From assembly GCA_013360215.1 (NCBI GenBank), contig JABWCP010000009.1, positions 1-64,000 on the forward strand: DNA of 64,000 bases, written 5' to 3'. The notes beneath the pieces are model-generated. The model had not been told where the DNA came from. It saw only the letters and a program-made list of their open reading frames with translations, and searched no databases. The stretch's first letter is position 1. Every line of letters starts with the position of its first letter. Source of the DNA: a bacterium. GTDB lineage: Bacteria; CLD3; SB21. The translations under genes were made by a program, and so were the position numbers. Below are positions 53,653 through 62,878 of this stretch, in pieces.

Positions 53653-54948
53653 TTAATTATCGCGTGCTTCTTTGTTATCGTCTTTATTCGGCTTCTTTTC
53701 GTTATCCACTTTGACTTTGGAACCGTTCTCCAAAATCTTACTGATCGCGCGGAAGTTTCCGACGACGACTTCATCGTTTTCTTTGATACCGTCAAGAATT
53801 TCGATATGCGATTCGCTCTGAATGCCCGTCTTAACCGGACGCGCTACGGCCATACCGTTTTCGATGACAAATACGATTTCTACCACACCGTCTTTATTGG
53901 GCACGAACTGCGTATTGGTATCGCTGGCCATAGCCGCACCTTCTTTTTCGACGCCTTCTTTACGTTTGAGGCGCTCGGGTTCGCGTACCGTGACGCATTG
54001 GATCGGTACTTTCAACGTATTACCGCGTACATCCGTCGTAATATCCGATGTCGTAGACATACCGGGGCGCAGCATCAGAGGCGTATCGTCCAACGCGATC
54101 TTCACTTCAAATTCGGTTTTTTCTTCCGATGTGCCGGTCGCTTTTACGGTTGCGGAGTTCGCGATTTCCGTCACACGTCCGCGCAGTTTTTGTTCGGTCA
54201 AGGCATCCACTTCGATCACGGCCGTATCGCCGATTTCAACGGCCACGACATCATTTTCATCCACATTGACGCGTGCTTCCATTTCATTGAGATTGGCAAC
54301 GATCATGATCACATCTTGCGAAAATTGCGAGCCGAGTGCAATTTCACCGACTTTTTTATTGAGTTTGCTGATCGTACCATCGATGGGTGCATAAATCGTC
54401 GTTTTGCTGAGATTATCCGCTGCTTGTTGCGCGCTGGCTTCGGCTGCCTGTACCTGGCTCTCGGCCGATTCGACCGAAGCGCGGGTAGTCGAAAGTGTTG
54501 TTTGTGCCACTTCCAATTCTGAAGCCGAGGCTAATTGTTTGGCGGTTAAATCTTTGACGCGTGCAAAATCCTGCTGCGCTTTTTCATAATTGGCATTGGC
54601 TGTTGCCACTTGCGACTTGGCCCTCAGAAGTTCGGCTTTGGCCTGATCCAGTTGCGCATCGTAAAACGTACGATCTAATGACACGAGCACTTGGCCGCGT
54701 TTCACTTTATCGCCTTCTTTTACGGTAAGTTGTAATATTTTAGCGCTGACATTGGAGCTGATCTTGATATCCGTGACCGGTTGGATTTTACCGGAGGCAC
54801 TGACGGTTTTGATCACATCGCCGCGTTTGACTTTTTCAGTCTGCACTTCGACCGCATCTTCTTTTTTACCGCGAATGTTGAGAACGATCACTACCGTAAG
54901 CACCAGCGTTAAACCGACGCCGATCAAAATTTTGTTACGTTTAGACAT
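53653..54948 (-). CDS. Efflux periplasmic adaptor (MacA/HlyD family)
   Basis: A 431-residue membrane-fusion protein with an N-terminal membrane helix (about 6-24). A lipoyl-type half (VSASGKIQPVTDIKISSNVSAKI), a long alpha-hairpin coiled coil (about 90-185, alanine-rich), the second lipoyl half (TIYAPIDGTISKLNKKVGEIAL) and a beta-barrel domain follow. The adaptor would link the MacB-type permeases to TolC. The C-terminus is strongly charged (KKPNKDDNKEARDN). Confidence 0.9.
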   Translation of the reverse strand: MSKRNKILIGVGLTLVLTVVIVLNIRGKKEDAVEVQTEKVKRGDVIKTVSASGKIQPVTDIKISSNVSAKILQLTVKEGDKVKRGQVLVSLDRTFYDAQLDQAKAELLRAKSQVATANANYEKAQQDFARVKDLTAKQLASASELEVAQTTLSTTRASVESAESQVQAAEASAQQAADNLSKTTIYAPIDGTISKLNKKVGEIALGSQFSQDVIMIVANLNEMEARVNVDENDVVAVEIGDTAVIEVDALTEQKLRGRVTEIANSATVKATGTSEEKTEFEVKIALDDTPLMLRPGMSTTSDITTDVRGNTLKVPIQCVTVREPERLKRKEGVEKEGAAMASDTNTQFVPNKDGVVEIVFVIENGMAVARPVKTGIQSESHIEILDGIKENDEVVVGNFRAISKILENGSKVKVDNEKKPNKDDNKEARDN

Positions 54949-54983
54949 AGCTCTATCTCCTAAAAAGGGTTTCTCAAAATTAC

Positions 54984-56303
54984 TTATTGAACATCCAGTG
55001 TGCCAACGGCCAGCAAGTACTGTTGTTTGGCATACACAAAGTCATACGCAGCTTGCGTATAGTTGGCTTCGGCCGCCGCATAACTGGCATTGGCTGTAAT
55101 CTGATCCAAAATCGTGCCCGCCCCGAGATTGTATTTTTCTGTAGCCAAACGAAGATCTTCTTTGGCCGCTTTGACGTTTTCCTCGGATAGTTTCATGTTA
55201 TCGTAGGCGGTCTGCATATTGAGCAGAGCGATTTTCACGTCCAAAGCAACTTTACGTTTGGTGCTCTCAGCATTACTGCGCGCTGTCTGCAACGATTGAT
55301 CTTGTTGAATCACACGGCTGTTGGTTTCAAACCCACTAAAAATGGGTATGGAAACGCTCAAACCTATTGAGGTGTTATCGTTATTACTGTAATTTGCAAA
55401 TTTTAAATTCTTATCACCCCATTGATACGACGCAAAAGCATTGACCGTAGGATAAAAACCGCTTCGTGCAATACTTACGGTGCGACGCGCACTTTGGACA
55501 CGACTTTCGGAGGCTAAATAATCCTTGCGATTTTGAAGCGCTTGTCCATACGCTTCATCGAAATTCATCTGATTCACGTCAAGACTTGAGGCAATAATTA
55601 GCTCTTTTAACTCGAGATCGGAATTGACATCAATACCGATCAGACTAGCCAATGAAGCTTTGGAAGTCTTGAGGTTATTTTTGGATTTGCTGACAGATAG
55701 CTTATCCGAGCCGACCTGCACACGTTGTTTGTACACATCGCTCAAAATCTGCGCGCCTAATTTATTGCGCTCTTCAAGACGCTTGAGTTGTTCTTCGCTA
55801 CGCTTGAGATTTTCTTCATTGATGCGAAGCAATTGCTGATTTTTAAGAACATTGATATACGCTTCATATACATCCAACGTCACGCTTTGACGCGTTCGTT
55901 CAAAATTGTATCGTGCCGCCGATTCGTCCAGACGTGCTTGTGATGCTTCTGTCCAATTACGAAAACCATCAAACAAAACGTAATTGGCTGTTAACGAGTA
56001 ACTATAGCTATTGAATGCACTGCCAGTCGTGGTATCTCGATTCGTCATGGGGCTTGTACCTGAAAGTGTATTCATCATTGTGCGACTCGCGCGCATTGAC
56101 GCATCAACCGTCGGTAAAATTTTTCCTACAGTTTTAGGCAATACGTTAGCGGATGCGGAATTGTAGTCGTTTTGTGCGGAAATGACCTGTACGTTGTTTT
56201 TCATCGCGATGGTCAACGCTTCTTCAATTGTGAGCGCTTGTTTTTGCTGCGCCGTAAGATTGGCGGCTAAGGCGATCCAAACAATGGTCAATAAATGTTT
56301 CAT
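54984..56303 (-). CDS. TolC-family outer-membrane efflux channel
   Basis: About 439 residues from the ATG at 56303, with a signal peptide cut near LTAQ and GGAG upstream. Two internally similar halves carry long amphipathic helices and short strands, with LTIEEALTIAMKNN at the start and AEANYTQAAYDFVYAKQQYLLAVGTL at the end, both classic for TolC proteins. It is the first gene of the efflux operon; the terminator at 56468-56506 separates it from the gene before. Confidence 0.9.
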   Translation of the reverse strand: MKHLLTIVWIALAANLTAQQKQALTIEEALTIAMKNNVQVISAQNDYNSASANVLPKTVGKILPTVDASMRASRTMMNTLSGTSPMTNRDTTTGSAFNSYSYSLTANYVLFDGFRNWTEASQARLDESAARYNFERTRQSVTLDVYEAYINVLKNQQLLRINEENLKRSEEQLKRLEERNKLGAQILSDVYKQRVQVGSDKLSVSKSKNNLKTSKASLASLIGIDVNSDLELKELIIASSLDVNQMNFDEAYGQALQNRKDYLASESRVQSARRTVSIARSGFYPTVNAFASYQWGDKNLKFANYSNNDNTSIGLSVSIPIFSGFETNSRVIQQDQSLQTARSNAESTKRKVALDVKIALLNMQTAYDNMKLSEENVKAAKEDLRLATEKYNLGAGTILDQITANASYAAAEANYTQAAYDFVYAKQQYLLAVGTLDVQ

Positions 56304-56467
56304 GTCTCCTATTCTCCTCAAAATTCGGTAATTCATACAAACAATCGAGTATTCGGCGAATTTATCAAAATGTTTCACTTTTTCCCGAAAAATTATCCTT
56401 TTTTTCGTTTAACGGTATTTCTTATACCGATTAGACTGTTTCAGACAAAAAATGTTGCACATACAAA

Positions 56468-56506
56468 AGCCGTTTTATTATGATTCTTTATCATAAAAAA
56501 ACGGCT
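56468..56506 (-). terminator. Long hairpin terminator
   Basis: A 16-position stem with one A-A mismatch (AGCCGTTTT.TTATGA against its complement) and a 7-base loop. It lies 31 bases after the Yip1 gene's stop and upstream of the TolC promoter. Confidence 0.75.
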
Positions 56507-56537
56507 ATACAAATTAGACCATAGAATTTGCTAAAAA

Positions 56538-57266
56538 TTAACCTCCGACACGCATACCCATCAGCGCCATACCCCACTGTGCCAATACCCAGACCAACCA
56601 CAAACCAAAAACCAAAATCATCGATTTTGATTTAGGCGCTTTGAACACTACAGCTATCCCTATAGACATCACGATCAACATCCATATGGTAAAGATATCA
56701 AATTTGCTCATGATCAAGTAGGTCGTCGTATGGCCGAGTTCTTCTCCGATGAGGATGCCCAGTCCGGTATCCACGCGCATGCTTTGATTGATATACATGA
56801 TCGGCAGCTTGATCAGAGCGCCCAAAAGATCCACGATCCCGGACCAGGAGAAAATAGCCAGCACTTGCGTAAAAGTAGCCGCTGACTTAAGCACAGCGCT
56901 CCCGCCCAACCTGAGTATCAACGCCGAGATAAAATATGCGATAACGATAACGACCATACCCACAGCGAAACCTACGACCCAAAATTTTTTCATCATCTCG
57001 ATAGACTGATCAATAATGCGTTGTTTGTCGCCGTCAGGTATATTTTTATTTTCCATAATGGAAATGCGCGTTTTTTCGGCGCTTTCTTTTTGGATCACAT
57101 CCTTCATCAATATACCAACTGCGATCATGGCCAGCAAAGCAAGCATCATGGGCAAACCCCATGAGGGCCGTGCAGCTATGTCGGTAAATGTCTTTTCAGG
57201 CTCGGTGATCACGCCGATTATCCGGTCCAAAGCACCTAACGGTTTAGGTTCTGTCATTGTCTCCAT
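56538..57266 (-). CDS. Yip1-family membrane protein
   Basis: About 242 residues from the ATG at 57266, which has AGGAG five bases upstream. The front reads GALDRIIGVITEPEKTFTDIAARPSWGLPM, the standard N-terminus of bacterial Yip1-domain proteins. Five membrane segments follow (about 42-60, 97-118, 130-155, 185-205 and 215-235). Roles in bacteria are unknown. It is separated from the efflux operon by a strong hairpin, so it is likely an independent unit. Confidence 0.8.
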   Translation of the reverse strand: METMTEPKPLGALDRIIGVITEPEKTFTDIAARPSWGLPMMLALLAMIAVGILMKDVIQKESAEKTRISIMENKNIPDGDKQRIIDQSIEMMKKFWVVGFAVGMVVIVIAYFISALILRLGGSAVLKSAATFTQVLAIFSWSGIVDLLGALIKLPIMYINQSMRVDTGLGILIGEELGHTTTYLIMSKFDIFTIWMLIVMSIGIAVVFKAPKSKSMILVFGLWLVWVLAQWGMALMGMRVGG

Positions 57267-57343
57267 AGTATCTCCTGATAACAAAGGGATGGTTTTTATT
57301 TACTATCGGATACGTTGCCGCAAATTACTTTTTCTTACAGGTT

Positions 57344-57718
57344 TCATTTATTTTTTGACCTTTCTTCCATAATCCCGAAGGTATTGTCTTCCGGATCCTT
57401 GAAAAAAGCCATCCAAAGATCATGATCCGGCATCGGCGCTACCAATTGAGGCTGATGAACAACAACCACACCCACGGATTTTAGACGTGCAAATTCCTCA
57501 TCAAGGCGAGATGTCTTATAATATAGAATGGGCCGGGACAGAGCGTATTCACCGGGCTCAGCAATTCCCAACATCAGGCGAACACCGCCAAGATCAAAAA
57601 AAGATAACCGGTTCGGAACAGTAAACAGATGCGTCAGGCCCACCGTGTTTTTGTAAAAATCTTCCATTACGTCCAGATGGGTCACATGCATTGCGATTTG
57701 ACCGAGCGTTTTTTTCAT
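57344..57718 (-). CDS. VOC-superfamily (glyoxalase-like) protein
   Basis: 124 residues with the paired beta-alpha-beta-beta-beta fold: IAMHVTHLDVMEDFYKNTVGL in the first module, and LDEEFARLKSVGVVVVHQPQ and DLWMAFFKDPEDNTFGIME in the second. His10 and the Glu of GIME are in places for metal binding. Family members include glyoxalases, dioxygenases and antibiotic-binding proteins; the substrate here is unknown. It follows the MDR reductase gene by 8 bases. Confidence 0.85.
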   Translation of the reverse strand: MKKTLGQIAMHVTHLDVMEDFYKNTVGLTHLFTVPNRLSFFDLGGVRLMLGIAEPGEYALSRPILYYKTSRLDEEFARLKSVGVVVVHQPQLVAPMPDHDLWMAFFKDPEDNTFGIMEERSKNK

Positions 57719-57726
57719 ACAAGACT

Positions 57727-58743
57727 TTACGGTTTAAGGATAATTTTACCAAACTGTTCACTTGATTCCATACGATGAAATGCGGAACGGCATTCGGCTA
57801 AAGAAAACACTTTATCCACAGCCGGCTTCAGTCGGTATTGATCGTAGATCTTAATCATAGCTCTAAAATCATCGATAGTTCCCATCGTGGAGCCTTGTAT
57901 AGTCAGTTGTTTCCAAAAAATTTTTCGCAAATCTATGTGTTCCGGATTACCGTTAGTTGCGCCATACGTCACATAACGGCCGCCCGGTTTCATGAGATTG
58001 AGCCATTCGCCAAATGATGCGCCTCCGGTGCCATCCACGATGAGATCGGGTTCGATCCCGTCCGAAGCCATCTTTTTGAACATATCTGTTGCTTTATAGT
58101 TATAACCGGCGGATGCACCGAGCGAAAGCGCGCGTGCGATTTTTTCATCATGACCGGACGTCACGACGACCTGCGCACCGACGGTCATTGCCATTTGCAG
58201 AGCCAATGCCGCTACGCCGCCGCCGACGCCTGTGATCACGACCGTTTCACCCGCATCGGCTTTACCCTGTTTCATAAGCGCACGATACGCCGTCAAACCC
58301 GCCAACGGCAACGCCGCCGCTGCTTCATCCGAAAGATGCCCCGGCGCTTCGGCTAAATTTTCTACCGGAACCGTGACATACTCCGCAAGCGTACCCTGAT
58401 CGGGCATGCCCAAGATTTTGTAATTTTTTCCCTGTGCCCTCGGGTTGTTCCCCCAAAACAAACCGGGATGAACCACAACACGGCGGCTGACCCAAATATT
58501 ATCTTTTATGTCACCGACTTGCTCAACAGTGCCGCATGCATCGGAACCCAAAACAGCCGGAACTTGTATTTTGGCATATTTACCAAATACTATCCAGAGA
58601 TCACGATGATTCAGAGCCGCTGCATTAATTCGGATCAACGCTTCACCCGGCTTCGGCTCCGGTTTAGAGATGTCGGTATAATGCAAGTTTTCAATAGAAC
58701 CGACCGCCTGCAATACCGCCGCTTTCATGGTTTCCTGGTGCAC
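57727..58743 (-). CDS. MDR-family zinc-type alcohol dehydrogenase/quinone reductase
   Basis: 338 residues. A GroES-like N-terminal domain (AAALNHRDLWIVFGKY, GSDACGTVEQVG) is followed by a Rossmann domain (VVITGVGGGVAALALQMAMTVGAQVV) and the C-terminal HRMESSEQFGKIIL. The Cys/His/Glu pattern of the catalytic zinc site is incomplete, so a quinone-reductase-like or zinc-free member is likely. The start is a GTG; the GGAGGAG ribosome site lies inside the last codons of the peptidase gene, which indicates coupling. Confidence 0.85.
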   Translation of the reverse strand: MHQETMKAAVLQAVGSIENLHYTDISKPEPKPGEALIRINAAALNHRDLWIVFGKYAKIQVPAVLGSDACGTVEQVGDIKDNIWVSRRVVVHPGLFWGNNPRAQGKNYKILGMPDQGTLAEYVTVPVENLAEAPGHLSDEAAAALPLAGLTAYRALMKQGKADAGETVVITGVGGGVAALALQMAMTVGAQVVVTSGHDEKIARALSLGASAGYNYKATDMFKKMASDGIEPDLIVDGTGGASFGEWLNLMKPGGRYVTYGATNGNPEHIDLRKIFWKQLTIQGSTMGTIDDFRAMIKIYDQYRLKPAVDKVFSLAECRSAFHRMESSEQFGKIILKP

Positions 58744-58746
58744 GAT

Positions 58747-60669
58747 TTACTCCTCCGGTGTTATTTGCAAAAGCACGCCGTCAAACGGGCAGAATTCGTA
58801 TTGAAATTCGTACGCACGCCGGCACTTTTTACAGTACCGATACAGCAACGGCTTGTCTATAGATTTAGATGAAAGCCATGCCGCGCGAAAGTTTGATTTT
58901 TTTTCTGTCAGTGACTTACCGGTTTGCTCAACCGGGATAATTTCCAAGGACGGATCCACTGCAACTTTGACCCGTGAAGTGCCTTTGAGACCGCGCTGTT
59001 CATAAACAATCGTTACGCTGTCATCGGGTTTTAATTGTTTCAAAACCTCTTCCCACGCCTCAATAGAACGCACGGCTTGATCATTGAGCGAAAAAATTTT
59101 ATCGCCGCGATCCAGACCGGCCAGATACAGCGGATCTCCTATGAGCGTGGCATCTTTGATGAGGATACCGTCGTCATCGGCTGCGAGCCGCACTTGTCCT
59201 AATGTCGGTCTATCCGCATGCGCAGCACGTGTGACGAAACCGGCATAATCCAGCAGCTTTTTATAATCCGGTAACCGGTTACCGCGAATCGTTTCATCAA
59301 AAAAACGTTGCGCCCGTTTTTTATCGCCGATCAGATCACCTAACGCCGATTCGAGATCGGCTGAAGTATAGGGTTTTTCCGTTTTACCGTACGCTTTCCA
59401 CAAAAGCTGCATGTAGTCATCCAACGTTTTGCCATGTTCCGTGCGCAACGTCAGATCCAATCCCAAAGCCACCGTAGCGCCGTACCAATAATACGTCGAA
59501 AATATATTTTTACGATTCTGCGCATCCACCGAAGTCGCGGCATCGGTAAACGCCGCACGTTGGCTCATGTGTGCCGGACCGCCAAAATTTTTAGAGGGAT
59601 CCACGACTACGTTATTCATCAATTTGGTTAATACCTTGCAATACCGGTCCACGCTTTGAATGCCCGCCCGTGTAATGATCAAATCATCATAGTAGGAAGT
59701 AAAACCCTCGGCAAACCAAAGTTCCTCCGACATATTGACCCGCGTTTTATCAAACGGTTCTAGCGATTTGGGACGAAGGCGTTCCACATTCCACGCGTGA
59801 AAAAATTCATGCGCCATCGTAGATGCGATATCCAAGAAATCACCGCTAATAGAATCCCGATTGGTGATCACACTTGAATTGCGGTGTTCCATCCCGTCCC
59901 AGGACGCATACGGCGTCAACTCCATCATAAAGGCATACCGTCCCTGATCAAAAACCGGAAATTCGCCAAAAACCGCACGCGCTTCGCGGACGATCACATC
60001 GCCGACTTTAGCCAAATATTCTGTCTGTTTCGGCGTTCCCGTATGATGAAGTATCAGCGAAAAAAGAATATCACCACTTGTCGCCGGAACGCGCCATGAC
60101 GATTCCTGAAATGCGCTGATCTCAATAGGGCTATCCATCAGATAAGCCAAATCCGAAGCAATGTATACTGAAGCGCCGGACTCTTTGAGTTGTGTAGCGA
60201 TGCGCCATGTTTTATCCGGAAGCGTAAACCGAAGGCGGATATTGCGATGGTCTGCGTTTTGTGCATACACAAACATCGCCGGGGGATTGATATGCGCGTG
60301 CGACGCATCGAGCGATAAATACGTGCCATCTACATGATCGCCGTACACTGTATAAAAAAAACGCACCGTTCCATCATGACCGGATACTTGCCACCCGTAA
60401 GGATCATTTTGGGTTACATCAAGTTTTTTTCCGCGCCCATCCTCGGCTCTAACCGAATACACATTTTTGATAAATTCGTGCAGTGCATAACGCCCCGGTG
60501 AGGAACGGCTCATCCGAATATCCAAAACGGGTGACGAAATATCCGAAAACACGGCCGTCACTTCCGCCTCATGATGGCGAATGTTGGGAAAGCGAACTTC
60601 ATAGTTAACTTGTTGCGCAGATACACTAGCGGATACACAAACCCACCATAACAGGGTACGATAATTCAT
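58747..60669 (-). CDS. M61 (glycyl aminopeptidase-like) peptidase with PDZ and terminal zinc ribbon
   Basis: 640 residues with a signal peptide cut near SVSAQ. The N-terminal beta domain of M61 proteins is followed by the gluzincin core, H287-E-F-F-H291-AWNVERLRP and AEGFTSYYDD with the third ligand Glu. A PDZ domain (about 500-590) holds YLAGLDRGDKIFSLNDQAV. The last 30 residues form a small zinc-ribbon-like motif, CKKCRRAYEFQYEFCPFDG, with Asp where a fourth Cys is usual. AGAGG precedes the ATG. Confidence 0.85.
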   Translation of the reverse strand: MNYRTLLWWVCVSASVSAQQVNYEVRFPNIRHHEAEVTAVFSDISSPVLDIRMSRSSPGRYALHEFIKNVYSVRAEDGRGKKLDVTQNDPYGWQVSGHDGTVRFFYTVYGDHVDGTYLSLDASHAHINPPAMFVYAQNADHRNIRLRFTLPDKTWRIATQLKESGASVYIASDLAYLMDSPIEISAFQESSWRVPATSGDILFSLILHHTGTPKQTEYLAKVGDVIVREARAVFGEFPVFDQGRYAFMMELTPYASWDGMEHRNSSVITNRDSISGDFLDIASTMAHEFFHAWNVERLRPKSLEPFDKTRVNMSEELWFAEGFTSYYDDLIITRAGIQSVDRYCKVLTKLMNNVVVDPSKNFGGPAHMSQRAAFTDAATSVDAQNRKNIFSTYYWYGATVALGLDLTLRTEHGKTLDDYMQLLWKAYGKTEKPYTSADLESALGDLIGDKKRAQRFFDETIRGNRLPDYKKLLDYAGFVTRAAHADRPTLGQVRLAADDDGILIKDATLIGDPLYLAGLDRGDKIFSLNDQAVRSIEAWEEVLKQLKPDDSVTIVYEQRGLKGTSRVKVAVDPSLEIIPVEQTGKSLTEKKSNFRAAWLSSKSIDKPLLYRYCKKCRRAYEFQYEFCPFDGVLLQITPEE

Positions 60670-60705
60670 ATTAACCTCTACTAAGATGAGAAAATGAAAA
60701 AGGCC

Positions 60706-61491
60706 TCAGAGATAAAATTTTGTTCTTCGATCTTTGAAAAGATCGTTTTTCGGCGTCATGTTTTTTTGACGTGACTTGGTCAAATCAATCTTTGCGATAT
60801 AGACTTCTTCCTTTTGTTCCGGCGCACGATGTAGTAACACGCCTTTGGGGGCAACGATCTGACTTTGTCCCGTAAAGGTCAGCTCGCCGTGGGGACGTGT
60901 TTCCTCGCCATAACGATTGGCTGTGACACAATACACCATATTTTCGATGGATCGGGTAATCATGGCATTTTGGCAATAGTTCAAAACCAGATTGGAAGGA
61001 TGAGCGATGATATCCGCGCCCATAAGCGACAGCGTGCGCGTCACTTCGGGAAAAATCCAGTCGAAACAAATCATCATACCGACCCGTGCCGAAGCGATTT
61101 TATGAACGCGCAGCGGTTTATCGCCCGGTGTGAAACAATTTTTTTCAGTGTTAAATAAATGAATTTTACGGTACACATCCACAATGCCTTTTTTACCGAT
61201 CAGCAAGGCGCTGTTATAGTTTTTTCCCCCGTCCCGTTCATTGAACCCGGTGATCACGTGCATACCGTTTTTTTTGCATAACTCGACCAGTACTTCCACG
61301 ACAAATGATTTTTTCGGATCTTCGGATAACGCATACGCTTCCTTACGATCGCGAAAATAATATCCCGTTGTGGCCAATTCAGGTAATACCATCAGATCAG
61401 CCTGCTTCTTTTCCAAAAGTGCGTAGATTTTGGCAGCATTATAATCTATATCTCCAAATTGCGGTTTGAATTGCACGTATCCGATTTTCAT
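60706..61491 (-). CDS. Carbon-nitrogen hydrolase (nitrilase superfamily)
   Basis: 261 residues from the ATG at 61491 (MKIGYVQFKP); the frame is open to 61545 but that part is upstream leader. The catalytic triad is visible: Glu38 in LPELATTGY, Lys109 in YRKIHLF and Cys142 in MICFDWIFPE. The family hydrolyses amides or nitriles (amidases, omega-amidases, carbamoylases). It lies 22 bases after an aminotransferase gene, a pairing that could mean an omega-amidase acting on a transamination product. Confidence 0.88.
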   Translation of the reverse strand: MKIGYVQFKPQFGDIDYNAAKIYALLEKKQADLMVLPELATTGYYFRDRKEAYALSEDPKKSFVVEVLVELCKKNGMHVITGFNERDGGKNYNSALLIGKKGIVDVYRKIHLFNTEKNCFTPGDKPLRVHKIASARVGMMICFDWIFPEVTRTLSLMGADIIAHPSNLVLNYCQNAMITRSIENMVYCVTANRYGEETRPHGELTFTGQSQIVAPKGVLLHRAPEQKEEVYIAKIDLTKSRQKNMTPKNDLFKDRRTKFYL

Positions 61492-61513
61492 GTTTTCATT
61501 CCTATACAGATTT

Positions 61514-62695
61514 TTATGACGTTTGTCCGTTTTGCAATAATACATTTCGAATAACCTGAGCCGACGATGTGATTACAGATTCCGGTTCACCCGTAAAACA
61601 GAGGCGTATATACGAAGAAAAATCTTTGCCAAAATCACCGCCCGGCGCGACCAATACGCCGCCCATAATCATTTGCTCAACCAGTTGATCAAATGCCCGA
61701 CCTTGCAAATACGGCGCTGCATCTAAAAAAACAAAATACGTTCCCTCCGGTTTAGCGACCGGCATGGCCAGTGCTTCCACCATCGCATCGCGCAGTTGTT
61801 GGTATTGGGCATTGATCCCGTGCATCCACTCGTGCCGACGCCGCAACGGTTCGACCATCATATACTGCCCCACCGGCGAAGGGCTATATAACTGGTGCAC
61901 CATGACTTTATTCAATGCATGGATAAGTTCAGGCTCCGCGATCGCGTAGCCGAGGCGCAATCCCGCGAACATAAATATTTTAGAAAACGTAAAAATGCTG
62001 ATGGTTTGTTCGCGTATACCCAACGTAGCGGGGGAAATCGTTTTACGCCCGTCAAATGCCAAACCGTCGTACGCTTCATCGCTGATCAGCCACAACTGAT
62101 GCTGTTTTACAAAATCAACGACAGCCTGCCATTGTCGAGCATCCAACATTTTTCCTGACGGATTATTGGGCGAATTGACATACACGGCCACCGTTTTGGA
62201 AGTCGTTGCATTTTTGAGCTTTCCGAAAATATCCATTTCCGGTTGGTCATATAAGTCCATGTACAGCGGAACTTCGACCACTTTTCCGCCCGCGGCACGC
62301 ACCATTCCCGTAAAGAATGGCCAGCACGGCGTTAACACGATCACTTCGTCGCCGGGATTGATCAGAGTCATCATCGCCGCACTCAACGCATTGCTCGCTC
62401 CGGCCGTCACTAAAACATGATCCCGAGTGGAAGTGATACCGTTGTCTTCGCTTACTTTTTCGGCAATGGTTTTACGCAGTTCATCCACGCCGTACGTGTT
62501 GCAATATTTGGTCATATCACGGTGTGCCGATGTGAAATAGTCGGCCAAAGGCATCGCATACGGCGGCCATAACGCCGTATCTCCGATATGCAATTTAGCA
62601 ACCGATGTCTGCTGTTTGATCAAATGACGGTATTTTTCGTACACCGATCCGGTAAGCTCTTTCACGCGTTCGGCTGTATGAGGATATTTTGGCAT
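61514..62695 (-). CDS. PLP-dependent aminotransferase (class I/II)
   Basis: A 393-residue fold-type I enzyme. The pattern VTAGASNALSAAM, NSPNNPSGKML (with the phosphate/carboxylate-contacting Asn), ISDEAYDGLAFDG and TFSKIFMFAGLRLGY (Lys at about residue 240 forming the Schiff base) places it with aspartate/aromatic-type aminotransferases. The C-terminal RLCFTGEPE contains the carboxylate-binding Arg. It is the first gene of a minus-strand run and diverges from the CoA ligase gene. Confidence 0.9.
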   Translation of the reverse strand: MPKYPHTAERVKELTGSVYEKYRHLIKQQTSVAKLHIGDTALWPPYAMPLADYFTSAHRDMTKYCNTYGVDELRKTIAEKVSEDNGITSTRDHVLVTAGASNALSAAMMTLINPGDEVIVLTPCWPFFTGMVRAAGGKVVEVPLYMDLYDQPEMDIFGKLKNATTSKTVAVYVNSPNNPSGKMLDARQWQAVVDFVKQHQLWLISDEAYDGLAFDGRKTISPATLGIREQTISIFTFSKIFMFAGLRLGYAIAEPELIHALNKVMVHQLYSPSPVGQYMMVEPLRRRHEWMHGINAQYQQLRDAMVEALAMPVAKPEGTYFVFLDAAPYLQGRAFDQLVEQMIMGGVLVAPGGDFGKDFSSYIRLCFTGEPESVITSSAQVIRNVLLQNGQTS

Positions 62696-62878
62696 GATGG
62701 GAATAAAATTAATTAATATACAATGTCGTTATGTTTGATGCTTTGGAACTTTAACTTTATTGAAAATTTTATCGCATAAAAGTAAACATGACAATGCTCA
62801 TGTATTTTGCCGCCGGAATGCATATATTTTTTGCGGTTCAAATTACTGATAAAACTACAACCCGCAAAGGAAAAAAAC

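Noticed and set aside
52711-54522. 603-codon plus-strand open frame opposite the efflux genes
   Set aside because: It lies fully antisense to the permease, ATPase and adaptor genes, which have clear motifs. Its translation is Arg/His/Phe-rich with no recognisable domain.
60735-60758. Hairpin CGATCTT-TGAA-AAGATCG with T-run
   Set aside because: It lies inside the nitrilase coding sequence, and the T-run is on the wrong strand for the genes present.
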